Origin: Hyphomicrobiales bacterium
GTDB taxonomy: Bacteria > Pseudomonadota > Alphaproteobacteria > Rhizobiales > Phreatobacteraceae
Assembly: GCA_017304475.1 (NCBI GenBank)
Contig: JAFKKV010000047.1
Location: 1-44,953 of the forward strand
Direction: 5' to 3'
DNA: 44,953 nucleotides
Shown: piece by piece, positions 34,094-42,583 of the stretch
How positions within the stretch are numbered: the first letter of the stretch is position 1
Layout: each line of letters begins with the position of its first letter
Notes under the pieces: generated by a model
What the model was told of the DNA's origin: nothing
Seen by the model: only the letters and a program-made list of their open reading frames with translations
The model's database searches: none
Position numbers and translations under genes: made by a program

Positions 34094-35707
34094 ATGGCGG
34101 AACAGGCTGTCGCGCAGTCAGTCGTCGGCGACGAACTGGCAATCGACCGGACCAAAGCCGGCCAGCCGCCCCTGCAGCCCTCGACGACGCGCGATCGCGG
34201 CGTCGGGCCGTTCAAGCGGCTGGTGCTGCGCGGCGCCACCGTCATCGACGGCACCGGCGCGCCGCCGATCGGGCCGACCGATATCGTGGTCGAGGACGGC
34301 CGCATCGTTCTGATGAAGAAGGTCGGCTCGGCCAAGACCGTCATCAAGGAGGCCGCCCGGCCGCCCGGCGGCGACCACGAGATCGATTGCCACGGCAAAT
34401 ATGTCACGCCCGGCTTCGTCGATTGCCACGGCCATGCCGGCGTCGCCTATCACGCTGCCAATGGCTGGGTGCCGCCGGTCGACTATGTCTACAAGCTCTG
34501 GCTCGCCCATGGCGTCACCACGGTGCGCGAGATGGGCTCGTTCAACGGGCTGGGCTGGATGCTCGACCAGAAGCAGCGCTCCAACAACAACAGCATCGCG
34601 GCGCCGCGGCTGTTGTCCTATGTCTATTTTCCCGCCGTCAACGACATGCTGAAGATCGTCCATACGCCCGAGGAGGGGCGCGCCTGGCTGCGCAAGGCCA
34701 AGGAGCGGGGCGCCGACGGCGTGAAGTTCTTCGGCGCGCCGCCGGCCATCATGGAAGCGGCGCTCGACGAATGCCGGAAGCTCGGCTTGCGCACCGGCTG
34801 CCACCACGCCCAGACCGCGGTCACCCGGATGAACGCGCTGACCACCGCCGGCTGGGGCCTGGGCAGCGCCGAGCATTATTACGGCCTGCCCGAAGCCCTG
34901 TTCGAGAACCGGGTGGTGCAGAATTATCCGCATGATTACGACTATAACGACGAATATTTCCGCTTCTCGGTGGCCGGCCAGATGTTCCAGCAGGGCGCCA
35001 AGCCCGGCTCGGCCAAATGGAACGAAGTGCTGGACAAGTTCCTGGCGCTCGATTTCACCTTCGTGCCGACCTTCACCATCTATGACGCCAACCGCGACCT
35101 GATGCGGGCGCGCCAGGCCGACTGGCACAAGGCCTATACCTGGAAGTCGATGTGGAACTATTTTCAGCCGCAGCGCGGCGGCCACGGCTCCTACTGGTAT
35201 CGCTGGTCGACCCAGAACGAGATCGAGTGGAAGGAAAACTATCGGCTCTGGATGACCTTCATCAACGAATACAAGAACCGTGGCGGGCGGGTCTGCGCCG
35301 GTTCCGATTCCGGTTTCATCTTCCAGATCTTCGGTTTCGGTTACATCCGTGAGCTGGAACTGCTGCAGGAGGCGGGTTTCCACCCGATCGAGGTGCTGCG
35401 CGCCGCCACCTCGCAAGGCGCGGCGCTCTGCGGGCTTGCCGACGAGATCGGCACGGTGGAGGTCGGCAAGAAGGCCGACCTGCTGGTGCACGACCATAAT
35501 CCGCTGACCGATTTCAAGATGCTCTACGGCACCGGCGCGATGCGGCTCAACGACGAGACGCGCACTATCGAATGGCACCGGGCGCTGCGCTACACCATCA
35601 AGGACGGGGTGATCTACGACACCGCCGAACTGCTCGCCGATGTCCGCGCCATGGTCGACAAGAGCTGGGAAGACGAGGGCCCGACGCTCGCCGAGCGGCC
35701 CAAATGA
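34094..35707 (+). CDS. Metal-dependent amidohydrolase
   Basis: This 537-residue enzyme has an N-terminal beta-sandwich part (LVLRGATVIDGTGAPPIGP, IVVEDGRI). The TIM-barrel metal site comprises H112-G-H114, Lys in D-G-V-K-F-F-G (probable carboxylated Lys), H in G-C-H-H-A, H in S-A-E-H-Y-Y-G and D in C-A-G-S-D-S-G. The C-terminal G-x-V-E-V-G-K-K-A-D-L-L-V-H-D is standard for the superfamily. A long insertion rich in Tyr/Trp (YTWKSMWNYFQPQRGGHGSY) is unusual. The substrate is unknown. The start ATG 34094 follows GAGGAAA. Its TGA overlaps the start of the COG0523 GTPase gene, a strong sign of functional linkage. Confidence 0.92.
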   Translation: MAEQAVAQSVVGDELAIDRTKAGQPPLQPSTTRDRGVGPFKRLVLRGATVIDGTGAPPIGPTDIVVEDGRIVLMKKVGSAKTVIKEAARPPGGDHEIDCHGKYVTPGFVDCHGHAGVAYHAANGWVPPVDYVYKLWLAHGVTTVREMGSFNGLGWMLDQKQRSNNNSIAAPRLLSYVYFPAVNDMLKIVHTPEEGRAWLRKAKERGADGVKFFGAPPAIMEAALDECRKLGLRTGCHHAQTAVTRMNALTTAGWGLGSAEHYYGLPEALFENRVVQNYPHDYDYNDEYFRFSVAGQMFQQGAKPGSAKWNEVLDKFLALDFTFVPTFTIYDANRDLMRARQADWHKAYTWKSMWNYFQPQRGGHGSYWYRWSTQNEIEWKENYRLWMTFINEYKNRGGRVCAGSDSGFIFQIFGFGYIRELELLQEAGFHPIEVLRAATSQGAALCGLADEIGTVEVGKKADLLVHDHNPLTDFKMLYGTGAMRLNDETRTIEWHRALRYTIKDGVIYDTAELLADVRAMVDKSWEDEGPTLAERPK

Positions 35708-36765
35708 GCATGGGCGCGCGCGCTCCCGCGGCGCCGGCCTTCATCGTCCTGACCGGCTTTCTCGGCAGCGGCAAGACCACGCTCCTGCGTGACTTCCTGG
35801 ACCTGCCCGAGGCGGCCGATACCGCCATCATCGTCAACGAGGCCGGCGAGATCGGCCTCGACGGCGCCGTGCTCGCCGATGGCGGCGGCGATGTCCGCCT
35901 GAGCATGCTGGCCAATGGCTGCGTCTGCTGCCAGGGCTCAAGCGATCTCGCGGTCGCGGTCGAGGCGCTGCTGAGGGCCGAGCGGCCGGACGCCACCGGA
36001 CCGCTGAAGCGCATCATCCTGGAGACCAGCGGCCTGTCGAAGCCCGGCCCCGTGCTGCGCTCGCTTTCCGTGCTGGCCGAGCATCGCATGCCGGTCTCGA
36101 TCGTTTCGACCTATGACGCCGCGCGCGGCCGGGAGCTCGCCGACTTTCCCGAGGCCCTGGCGCAATGGGCCGGCGCCCAGGCGCTCATCGTCACCAAGAC
36201 CGATCTGCTCGCGGCCGAGGCGCGTGCGGCGGCCGAATGTGAGGCCGGCGCGGTCAATCCGCTGGCCCGGGTGATCGCGGGCGAGCAGCGCGGCAAGGCG
36301 CTGTGGGATGCGATCGTCGCCGCCGGCCCGCGCGAGGCGGGTTTCGATCCGCCCGAGGCAGGGCCTGATGATGCGGGCGCCCATCCGCGCATCGGCGTGT
36401 TCCTGGTCAGGCTCGCGCAGGAGCCCGCCTATGAGGCGCTCGCCGCCTGGCTCGACAATCTCGCTGGCCTGCTCGGCGACCGGCTGCTCCGCCTGAAGGG
36501 GCTGGTTGCCACCGCCGACAGCGAGCTGCCCTTGCTGGTCCAGAGCGTCGGCACGCTGTTCTCCGTGCCGCGGCCGTTCCGGGCAGCCAGGCCCGATCGC
36601 GGCTCGTTCATCGTGGTCATCGCCCGCGACACGACGCTTGCCGATTTGCGCGGCGTGACGCCGGATCTGCGGATGACGGTGACGACGACCGCGGCGAACG
36701 CCTTCGGGGGGCGGAAGGCGGGGATCGGGTCGCGACCGGGGATGGCGGAGAGGTTGGCGGGCTGA
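35704..36765 (+). CDS. COG0523 (CobW/P47K) GTPase, putative metallochaperone
   Basis: This 353-residue G3E-family GTPase has Walker A GFLGSGKTT (18-26), V-N-E-A-G-E-I-G-L-D (44-53; many relatives have E-F-G-E), the metal-binding C-V-C-C (73-76), E-T-S-G-L-S-K-P (107-114) and the guanine-specificity motif T-K-T-D (164-167). A CobW C-terminal domain follows. Such proteins deliver zinc, cobalt or other metals to client enzymes. The 4-nt ATGA overlap with the amidohydrolase strongly suggests that enzyme is the client. His-rich tails seen in some relatives are absent. Confidence 0.93.
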   Translation: MSMGARAPAAPAFIVLTGFLGSGKTTLLRDFLDLPEAADTAIIVNEAGEIGLDGAVLADGGGDVRLSMLANGCVCCQGSSDLAVAVEALLRAERPDATGPLKRIILETSGLSKPGPVLRSLSVLAEHRMPVSIVSTYDAARGRELADFPEALAQWAGAQALIVTKTDLLAAEARAAAECEAGAVNPLARVIAGEQRGKALWDAIVAAGPREAGFDPPEAGPDDAGAHPRIGVFLVRLAQEPAYEALAAWLDNLAGLLGDRLLRLKGLVATADSELPLLVQSVGTLFSVPRPFRAARPDRGSFIVVIARDTTLADLRGVTPDLRMTVTTTAANAFGGRKAGIGSRPGMAERLAG

Positions 36766-37147
36766 CGGGCGGCCAGGCCGTGGCGCGCCGGCGGCGGTTT
36801 AGCTCCGGCCCGTGGCCGCGTGCTCCCGTCGTCTTGGCCGGGCTTGTCCCGGCCATCCACGAATTATCTTACCTCCGACCAGCGCTTGCCGCCAACATCA
36901 AGCGGGCCGGTCTAGGGACAACCGGGCTGAATGCGCGGATGGCCGGGACAAGCCCGGCCAAGACGAGAATTGTCCTTGGAGCGACGAGTGTTGGATCGGA
37001 CGGCCGCAGGATCCACGCTGTGGCCGAGGCGACCGTGAGGTCAACACATCGTCCTGCCCGGGCTCGACCCGAGGCATCGGGCTCGACCTGGGCACCCACG
37101 ACCTGCTTGCCCCGAAATCAGCCCATCATGCCCACCGCGCAGCAGCA
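36766..37147. other. Repeat-bearing spacer of about 380 bp
   Basis: This region between convergent genes contains the long inverted repeat at 36831-36964 and, around 37045-37090, a degenerate palindrome of the form GCCCGGGCTCGACCCGAGG / CGGGCTCGACCTGGGC. No coding region is supported. Confidence 0.55.
36831..36964. repeat. Long perfect inverted repeat (28-bp arms, 78-bp loop)
   Basis: The arm at 36831-36858 (starting GTCTTGGCCGGGCTTGTC) is exactly complementary to 36937-36964. Each arm is itself partly palindromic (GGCCGGGCTTGTCCCGGCC). It sits between the convergent COG0523 GTPase and winged-helix/TPR genes. It could be a bidirectional transcription barrier or a REP-type element. The element class appears familiar from Bradyrhizobium-like genomes, but this is from memory. 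Confidence 0.88.
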
Positions 37148-38701
37148 TCATGCCGCGCCGTCGACGGGCAGGCCGGCCCGCCGCAAGCCGTCCTTGATCC
37201 TCTCCAGATCCGCCGGATCCCTGAACGGCAGCCGGCCAATGCCGTCGGCGAAGGAATAGGCCGGATTGATCGCCATCAATTCGTGCCAGACCCGCCGCGC
37301 GTCCTCGACGTGGCCCGACAGGCCCAGCACCGCCGCGAGACAGGCGCGGCTCATGTCGGTGTCCGGAACCAGCAGGATGCGCTCGCGCAGCAGCGCGGCG
37401 GCGGTTTCATATTTGCCGGCCACGATATGCGCGACGCCCAGATGATGCAGATAGCCCTGGGTGAACAGGGGGTCGAGGCGCATGGCCCGCTCGATGTCCT
37501 CGATCGCAGCCAAGGGCTTGCCCGAATACATGTTGAGCATGCCGCGCAGCGACAGGGCGGGCGCGAAGTTCGGGTTGAGCGACAATGACGTCTCGACCTC
37601 GGAGCGCCAGCGCTCGAAATCCTTGCGATACATGGCGGCGAGGGCCGCGACGCCATGGGGAAAGGGGTCGATCGGGTCGCGCGCGATGGCCTGGTCGACG
37701 AGGTCCGAGGCTTCGGCGAGCGCGCCATCCGGGTCGTCGGTCCAGCGGTTGTAATAGGCATGCGCCATGGCCATTCCCAGCGCCGCATAGGGCGCGGCAT
37801 AGGCGGGATCGCGCGCGATCGCCTCGCGAAACAGCTGGCTCGTGCGCCTGAAGACTTCGGCATTCTGCGTGGCGCCGCGCTGGATGGCCCGCCCGCGCAG
37901 GAAGCAGTGATAGGCGCCGATATCGGTCGTGCCGGTCGATGTTATTCCGGGCCATTGGGCGGTCTCGCCGGGGCTCAATGCGACGTGCAGCTCGCCGACG
38001 ATCTTGCGCGCCACTTCCTCCTGGACCGCGAAGATGTCCGTCAGCTCCCGGTCATAGCTCTCGGCCCAGAGATGGGCGCCTGATCCGCCATCGCTCAGCT
38101 GCGCGCCGATGCGCAGGCGGTTGCCACTGCGCCGGACGCTGCCCGCCACGACGAAGCGAATGCCGAGATCCCGGGCCACCTGGCGGACATCCACCGAGGT
38201 CCCCTTATAGGCGAAGCTCGAGCTGCGGGCGATGACGACGAGGCCCGCCAGCTTGGACAGCATGGTGATGACCTCTTCCGCGAGGCCATCCGCGAAATAT
38301 CCCTGTTCGGGGTCGCTGCTGAGGCTCGCGAAAGGCAGAACGGCAAGCGACGGCTTGGCCTGGTGGGGCACCGCCGGGCTCTCCTGCCCGGGGGATGCGC
38401 CCAGGAACCGGTAGCCGATACGGGGGATCGTGGCGATCCAGTCGCCGCCATCCGGCATCGCGCCCAGCGCCTTGCGCAAGAGCGCGATCTGAACCGAGAG
38501 ATTGCTCTCCTCGACGGTGCTGCCGGACCAGCCGGCATCCATGAGCTCGGTCTTGGTGAGGATCTCGCCCGGGCGGCGCAGCAAGGCGTCCAGCAGCAGG
38601 ATGCCACGGCGGCCTAGCGCCACCGGCTCGCCCTGGCGGAGCAGCGTTCCCTTGTCGGGGTCCAGGGCGAAGGGCCCGAAAACGAGAGGTCGCCTCGACA
38701 T
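37148..38701 (-). CDS. Winged-helix DNA-binding/TPR regulator (adenylate-cyclase-like N-terminus)
   Basis: This 517-residue protein has an OmpR/ToxR-type winged helix at residues about 5-100 (PLVFGPFALDPDKGTLLRQGEP, VEESNLSVQIALLRKALG, ATIPRIGYRFLG). A middle domain (SLAVLPFASLSSDPEQGYFADGLAEEVITMLSKL, SVRRSGNRLRIGAQL, HLWAESYDREL) resembles the FlgO/TolB-like module common in these proteins. It ends in about five TPR-type helical repeats. No receiver domain or membrane helix is present. It probably regulates the divergent hydrolase gene, whose start lies 163 bp away, but no operator is visible. Confidence 0.9.
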   Translation of the reverse strand: MSRRPLVFGPFALDPDKGTLLRQGEPVALGRRGILLLDALLRRPGEILTKTELMDAGWSGSTVEESNLSVQIALLRKALGAMPDGGDWIATIPRIGYRFLGASPGQESPAVPHQAKPSLAVLPFASLSSDPEQGYFADGLAEEVITMLSKLAGLVVIARSSSFAYKGTSVDVRQVARDLGIRFVVAGSVRRSGNRLRIGAQLSDGGSGAHLWAESYDRELTDIFAVQEEVARKIVGELHVALSPGETAQWPGITSTGTTDIGAYHCFLRGRAIQRGATQNAEVFRRTSQLFREAIARDPAYAAPYAALGMAMAHAYYNRWTDDPDGALAEASDLVDQAIARDPIDPFPHGVAALAAMYRKDFERWRSEVETSLSLNPNFAPALSLRGMLNMYSGKPLAAIEDIERAMRLDPLFTQGYLHHLGVAHIVAGKYETAAALLRERILLVPDTDMSRACLAAVLGLSGHVEDARRVWHELMAINPAYSFADGIGRLPFRDPADLERIKDGLRRAGLPVDGAA

Positions 38702-38864
38702 TGCAGGAGCTGATCCGGCTTACGAAATTGTTCGGAGATTATTCGGCATCGCTTCGATACGCGAGAGGCCGCTCCAGGACATCTTCCCCGCCGTTGCAGC
38801 AGCGGCTGCACGGCCCCGCGGAAAGCGGGTGTTCTCAACCCACGGGATGAAAAGGGAGAAGCAA

Positions 38865-39569
38865 ATGACGACGGTATCTTCGCAAAACGCCATCGTGCTG
38901 GTCCATGGCGGCTTCGTCGACGGCTCCGGCTGGGAGGGCGTCTATCGGCGGCTGAAGCAGGACGGCTACGATGTCAGCATCGTCCAGAACGCCACCGAGA
39001 CGCTCGCCGGCGACGTGGCGGCGACCCATGCGGTCATCGCGCGGCAGGACAAGCCGGTCATCCTGGTCGGCCATTCCTATGGCGGCGTGGTGGTGACGGA
39101 GGCCGGCAACCATCCGAAGGTCGCGGGCCTGGTCTATATCACCGCCTTCGCTCCCGATGCCGGCGAGTCGGTCGCCTCGCTCATCGCCAATCCGGCGCCG
39201 GGCGCTCCGGTGCCGCCGATCCTGCCGCCGCAGGACGGTTTTCTTCTGCTCGACAAGGGCAAGTTCGCGGCGTCCTTCGCCGCCGATGTCGAGCCGGCCC
39301 AGGCCGCCTTCATGGCGGATTCGCAGGTGCCCTGGGGGCTGGAGGCGCTGAACGGCGCGGTCAGCACGCCGGCCTGGAAGGCCAAGCCGAGCTGGTATCT
39401 GGTGGCGACCGACGACCGGATGATCCCGCCCGACGCCCAGCGCGGCATGTCGAAGCGCGCGGGTTCGACCGTCGTCGAGGTCGAGGGCAGCCACGCGATC
39501 TATGTCTCCCAGCCCGGCGCGGTCGCCGAGCTCATCGCGGCCGCCGCCGAGACGGTGAAGGTGAGCTGA
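38865..39569 (+). CDS. Alpha/beta hydrolase
   Basis: This 234-residue hydrolase has an oxyanion-hole H-G-G-F, nucleophile Ser in G-H-S-Y-G-G, acid in T-D-D-R-M-I-P-P and catalytic His in G-S-H-A-I-Y-V-S-Q-P. The family includes esterases and dehalogenase-like proteins annotated EstC-like. The ATG at 38865 has GGGAGAAG upstream. It is divergent from the winged-helix/TPR regulator. Confidence 0.93.
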   Translation: MTTVSSQNAIVLVHGGFVDGSGWEGVYRRLKQDGYDVSIVQNATETLAGDVAATHAVIARQDKPVILVGHSYGGVVVTEAGNHPKVAGLVYITAFAPDAGESVASLIANPAPGAPVPPILPPQDGFLLLDKGKFAASFAADVEPAQAAFMADSQVPWGLEALNGAVSTPAWKAKPSWYLVATDDRMIPPDAQRGMSKRAGSTVVEVEGSHAIYVSQPGAVAELIAAAAETVKVS

Positions 39570-39652
39570 GACGGATCGACCGGTCCTCGCCGTCGCAGGC
39601 TTTTGCCGTCGGCGGCGAGGCGAAGGCGGAACGGCCCCAGCGGCACGATCCG

Positions 39653-39850
39653 CTATCGGCGCCGTCCGGCCAGGCGCATCACGTCGCCGGCCAAAGGGGC
39701 GACATCGTCCGGAGACACCGGCGGAGGATCGCGGCGGTCTTGGCGGCCATTCGCCGGATCGGCCGGCCGGCGCTCCAGCAGGTGCACAAGGGCCGGATGC
39801 AGTCCATCGCCGCGGCGGGCGGCGATGGCGTGCAGGGCAAGCCATGTCAT
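39653..39850 (-). CDS. Small Arg-rich protein downstream of the oxygenase
   Basis: This predicted 65-residue protein starts MTWLALHAIAARRGDGLHPA and ends Arg-rich. GGGAG lies 7 nt before ATG 39850; another ATG at 39856 is too close to that site. It is 63 bp after the 2OG-Fe(II) oxygenase gene on the same strand, possibly in one transcript. No recognisable domain. Confidence 0.45.
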   Translation of the reverse strand: MTWLALHAIAARRGDGLHPALVHLLERRPADPANGRQDRRDPPPVSPDDVAPLAGDVMRLAGRRR

Positions 39851-39913
39851 GGTCATTCTCCCTTGGTTCGATCAGGCCGGGCCGCCCCACGGGACGGCAT
39901 GGCTCCGCGCCGC

Positions 39914-40663
39914 CTATTTCGCGTCGTGGAAGATGATGCCGACGGTGTGGCGCCGGCCGCTGCGCAGCCGGCTGACGCCGTGGCGGAGATTGACCCGGTA
40001 ATTGCCCCTGGAGCCTTGAACCGGTCGGTTGTGCACGGCGAAGGCGACGGCATCGCCCTGGCGCAGCGGCACGACCTCGGCCCGGCTCTGCATGCGCGGG
40101 CGCTGCTCGGTCAGGACGAATTCGCCGCCGGTGAAATCCTCGCCCGGCTCGGACAAGAGGATCGCCACCTGCAGCGGGAAGGCGAGGTCGCCATAGAGGT
40201 CCTGGTGCAGGCAGTTGAAGTCGCCGGGGACATATTGCAGCAGCAGGGGCGTGGGCCGGGTCTGGCCCTCGGCGTGGCACTGGGCGAGAAAGGCCGCATG
40301 GTCGGCCGGGTAGCGCTGCGCGATGTCCATGCGCGCGTTCCAGGCATTGGCGACACCGGCCAGGCGCGGATAGAGCGCGGTCCGCAGGCCCGCGACGAGA
40401 TCGGGCAGGGGATATTTGAAGTAGCGATATTCGCCCTTGCCGAAACCGTGGCGCGCCATGTGGATATGGCTGCGGAAGTGGTGCTCCTCGGGATAGAGCG
40501 CGGCGATCCGCCGGCACTCCTCGGGGGTGAGCAGCTTGTCGATCACCGCGCAACCGAAGCCGCTCAGCTCCTCGGACAGGGCTTGCCAGTCGTAACGCGC
40601 GATACGTGCCTCCGCGGACGAGACCGCGGCGGCCGGGGCGATGGCGGGCGAATGGGCGTTCAT
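39914..40663 (-). CDS. 2-oxoglutarate/Fe(II)-dependent oxygenase, prolyl-4-hydroxylase-like
   Basis: This 249-residue protein has a double-stranded beta-helix core. Its iron-binding H-x-D is in C-L-H-Q-D-L-Y-G-D, and the distal His with Arg is near N-Y-R-V-N-L-R-H-G-V-S-R-L-R-S-G-R-R-H-T. The N-terminus (YDWQALSEELSGFGCAVIDKLLTPEECRRIA) is typical of these proteins. The substrate is unknown; relatives hydroxylate protein or small-molecule targets, and one group is tied to DNA-repair AlkB-like chemistry. GGGAG precedes ATG 40663. The gene follows a terminator hairpin, so it has its own promoter. Confidence 0.9.
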   Translation of the reverse strand: MNAHSPAIAPAAAVSSAEARIARYDWQALSEELSGFGCAVIDKLLTPEECRRIAALYPEEHHFRSHIHMARHGFGKGEYRYFKYPLPDLVAGLRTALYPRLAGVANAWNARMDIAQRYPADHAAFLAQCHAEGQTRPTPLLLQYVPGDFNCLHQDLYGDLAFPLQVAILLSEPGEDFTGGEFVLTEQRPRMQSRAEVVPLRQGDAVAFAVHNRPVQGSRGNYRVNLRHGVSRLRSGRRHTVGIIFHDAK

Positions 40664-40789
40664 GGGGGGCTCCCTCGTTGCGGGCTTGGTCGGTGGCTTC
40701 GTCGCCGACCCTAGGGAGGCGCTCCTCCGCCCGCACTCCGGTCCTTGCTGGCAAACCCGGTCGGGCGCGCGGCCGGGCCGGAAAAACAA

Positions 40790-40819
40790 CGAAGCCCGCG
40801 CGGTGACGCGCGGGCTTCG
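40790..40819 (-). terminator. Rho-independent terminator after the SnoaL-like gene
   Basis: Perfect 12-bp arms (CGAAGCCCGCGC / GCGCGGGCTTCG) flank a 6-nt loop. Read leftwards, the hairpin is followed by TTGTTTTT. It lies 43 bp after the stop of the SnoaL-like gene. Confidence 0.88.
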
Positions 40820-40861
40820 CTTGCGACCGAAATCGCCGATGCTGGGTGATGCCCGCCTGGC

Positions 40862-41311
40862 TCAGGCGGCCTTCAGGAGGCCGAGCTGGGTCAGCGCGGT
40901 GACGCCGTCGTCGAGGCCGATTTCCTCGACGATCTTGCCGTTCACCACCTTGAGCACCGTGGTGCCGGTGAAGACCATCTTCCTGCCCGTCGCGGCCGGC
41001 AGCGCGCCGGCCAGGAAGTCGCGGAAGGCCGGACCGGTATGGGTGCCGCCGCCGCGCCACTGGCCGACGACATAGTCGCCTTCGGCGATGAGGTCCGCGG
41101 TCGCGCCGAATTGCAGGTCCGGGAAGGCGGCCCTGAAATCGGTCATGAAGGCTTTGATATCGGCGTGGCCGCGGCGCGGCTCATGCAGCGAATAGTGCAG
41201 CAGCATGTCCGGTGCGGCGATGGCGTCGACCACGTCGAGATCGACCTTCTCGCCCCAGAAATCGGTGAACCACCGCACGGCCACGGCCTTGTTGTCGTCT
41301 TCCTTGCTCAT
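40862..41311 (-). CDS. SnoaL-like / NTF2-fold ester cyclase-type protein
   Basis: This 149-residue protein has the NTF2-like cone fold signatures: AVRWFTDFWGEKVDLDVVDAIAAPDMLLHY, FRAAFPDLQF, AEGDYVVGQWRGGGTHTG and a C-terminal V-V-N-G-K-I-V-E-E-I-G-L-D-D-G. Family members catalyse small-molecule cyclisation or serve as binding proteins. The start at 41311 is the first Met before the conserved region. It is followed by a strong terminator and preceded, on the same strand, by an AraC regulator gene 140 bp away, which may regulate it. Confidence 0.85.
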   Translation of the reverse strand: MSKEDDNKAVAVRWFTDFWGEKVDLDVVDAIAAPDMLLHYSLHEPRRGHADIKAFMTDFRAAFPDLQFGATADLIAEGDYVVGQWRGGGTHTGPAFRDFLAGALPAATGRKMVFTGTTVLKVVNGKIVEEIGLDDGVTALTQLGLLKAA

Positions 41312-41453
41312 CTTGGCTGCTCCAGAGTTGATCCCGTGACCTCGCCGACCGGGCGTCGGCGATGTCGGGCGGATGGGTAGGCCCATCCGCAGGGGTTCGA
41401 ACTCCGGTTCTTGCGCGCCAATCGAATCCTTCGCCGGGGCGGCGGCATCGCCG

Positions 41454-42428
41454 TCAGTGCAGCGACCGATCGCCCGGCCACTGGCGGTAGTCGTTCGGCG
41501 CCACGCCGACAATGCCCTGGAAAGCCCGGTAGAAGGTCGCCAGGCTGCGGAAGCCGCAGGCAAAGCCGATCTCGGCGACGCGCATCGCCGGCCGGGCCAT
41601 CAGCAGGCGGCAGGCCTCCTCGACGCGCATGGCCTGGAGGGTCGCCATGAAGGACCGGCCGGTCGGTTCGAAAATGGCGTGGATCTGCCGCTCGGAAATG
41701 CCGAGCATCGGCGCGGCGATTTCCGCCGAAAAGTCCATGCGATGGCAATGCCGGCGCATGACCTGCCGGAGCGCATGGCGATGGGCGGTGCGCACCGCCA
41801 GCCGGCTCGCCTGCGCGCCCGGCGCGACCAGTCCGCGGGCGAGCAGGACCAGTTGGCCGAGGGCGTCGACCGACTGCTCCGCCTCGGTCTTCGCGAGCGG
41901 CGAGGCGGTGTCGAACAGGGCGGTGAAGGAGGCGGCCATCAGGCCGGAATAGCTGCCGGCGCCGGGATCGAAGGGGGTCACCGGGAGGTGCTGCGCGAAC
42001 CGGGCGAAGGATTGCGCCGAATTCAGCGGGATCTTGACGGTCCGGAACTGAAACCGCGACGCCGTCGACGGCGTCGACGTGAAGGGATGGTCCGAATGGC
42101 CGGCCATCAGCATTCCGCCGGTAATGAAGAACGGCTGTCCCTTGCCATTGTCGCACCATCCGGGCCCGCTGACCTGTTGCGAGACGAGCAGGCTGTCGAT
42201 GGGCATGTCGGCGATGTCGAGAGGGGTCCGGCTGATCCGGTAGGCGGAGGCGCTGATGGTCGCGAGCGTCGCGCCGCCGACCGTCGACGCCTGGAAGTTG
42301 CCGGAAAAGCTCGTCCGGCGCTCACGTTCGAGCTCGAGCGTCACGCCGAACAGCTTCTTGCCGCGCTGGTCGCGCCAGTGATCGAAGCGGTCCCGCGGCG
42401 CTATCATATCGGTCGAGAAGGTGATCAT
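41454..42428 (-). CDS. AraC-family transcriptional regulator
   Basis: This 324-residue regulator has a C-terminal double HTH: HRMDFSAEIAAPMLGISERQIHAIFE and VEEACRLLMARPAMRVAEIGFACGFRSLATFYRAF. The end G-V-A-P-N-D-Y-R-Q-W is typical. The N-terminal domain resembles the AraC-binding-like domain of feruloyl/FeaR-type regulators (DHWRDQRGKKLFGVTLE). The inducer is unknown. It lies just upstream of the SnoaL-like gene. Confidence 0.9.
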   Translation of the reverse strand: MITFSTDMIAPRDRFDHWRDQRGKKLFGVTLELERERRTSFSGNFQASTVGGATLATISASAYRISRTPLDIADMPIDSLLVSQQVSGPGWCDNGKGQPFFITGGMLMAGHSDHPFTSTPSTASRFQFRTVKIPLNSAQSFARFAQHLPVTPFDPGAGSYSGLMAASFTALFDTASPLAKTEAEQSVDALGQLVLLARGLVAPGAQASRLAVRTAHRHALRQVMRRHCHRMDFSAEIAAPMLGISERQIHAIFEPTGRSFMATLQAMRVEEACRLLMARPAMRVAEIGFACGFRSLATFYRAFQGIVGVAPNDYRQWPGDRSLH

Positions 42429-42583
42429 GGCTCACCTCGACCCCATCCATCACGCTCGCCTTGGAGCGCGATATGCATGCACGTTGCCATAGTCACCTTG
42501 CGTCACCCCTGACGATCGGATCCGGATATTATCGGGGAGACGGCCGGGATTGCCAAGAGTGGCGGTCGGGCGATGGCGGCGTC

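Noticed and set aside
31875..35707. Long frames running through two or more genes on either strand
   Set aside because: Their unique parts have low-complexity composition and no start signal; only the portions matching the CodA-like and amidohydrolase genes are real.
38835..41060. A minus-strand frame of about 740 codons spanning the hydrolase and oxygenase genes
   Set aside because: It is Arg/Pro/Gly-rich shadow sequence, and the real genes occupy other frames with Shine-Dalgarno sites and catalytic motifs.
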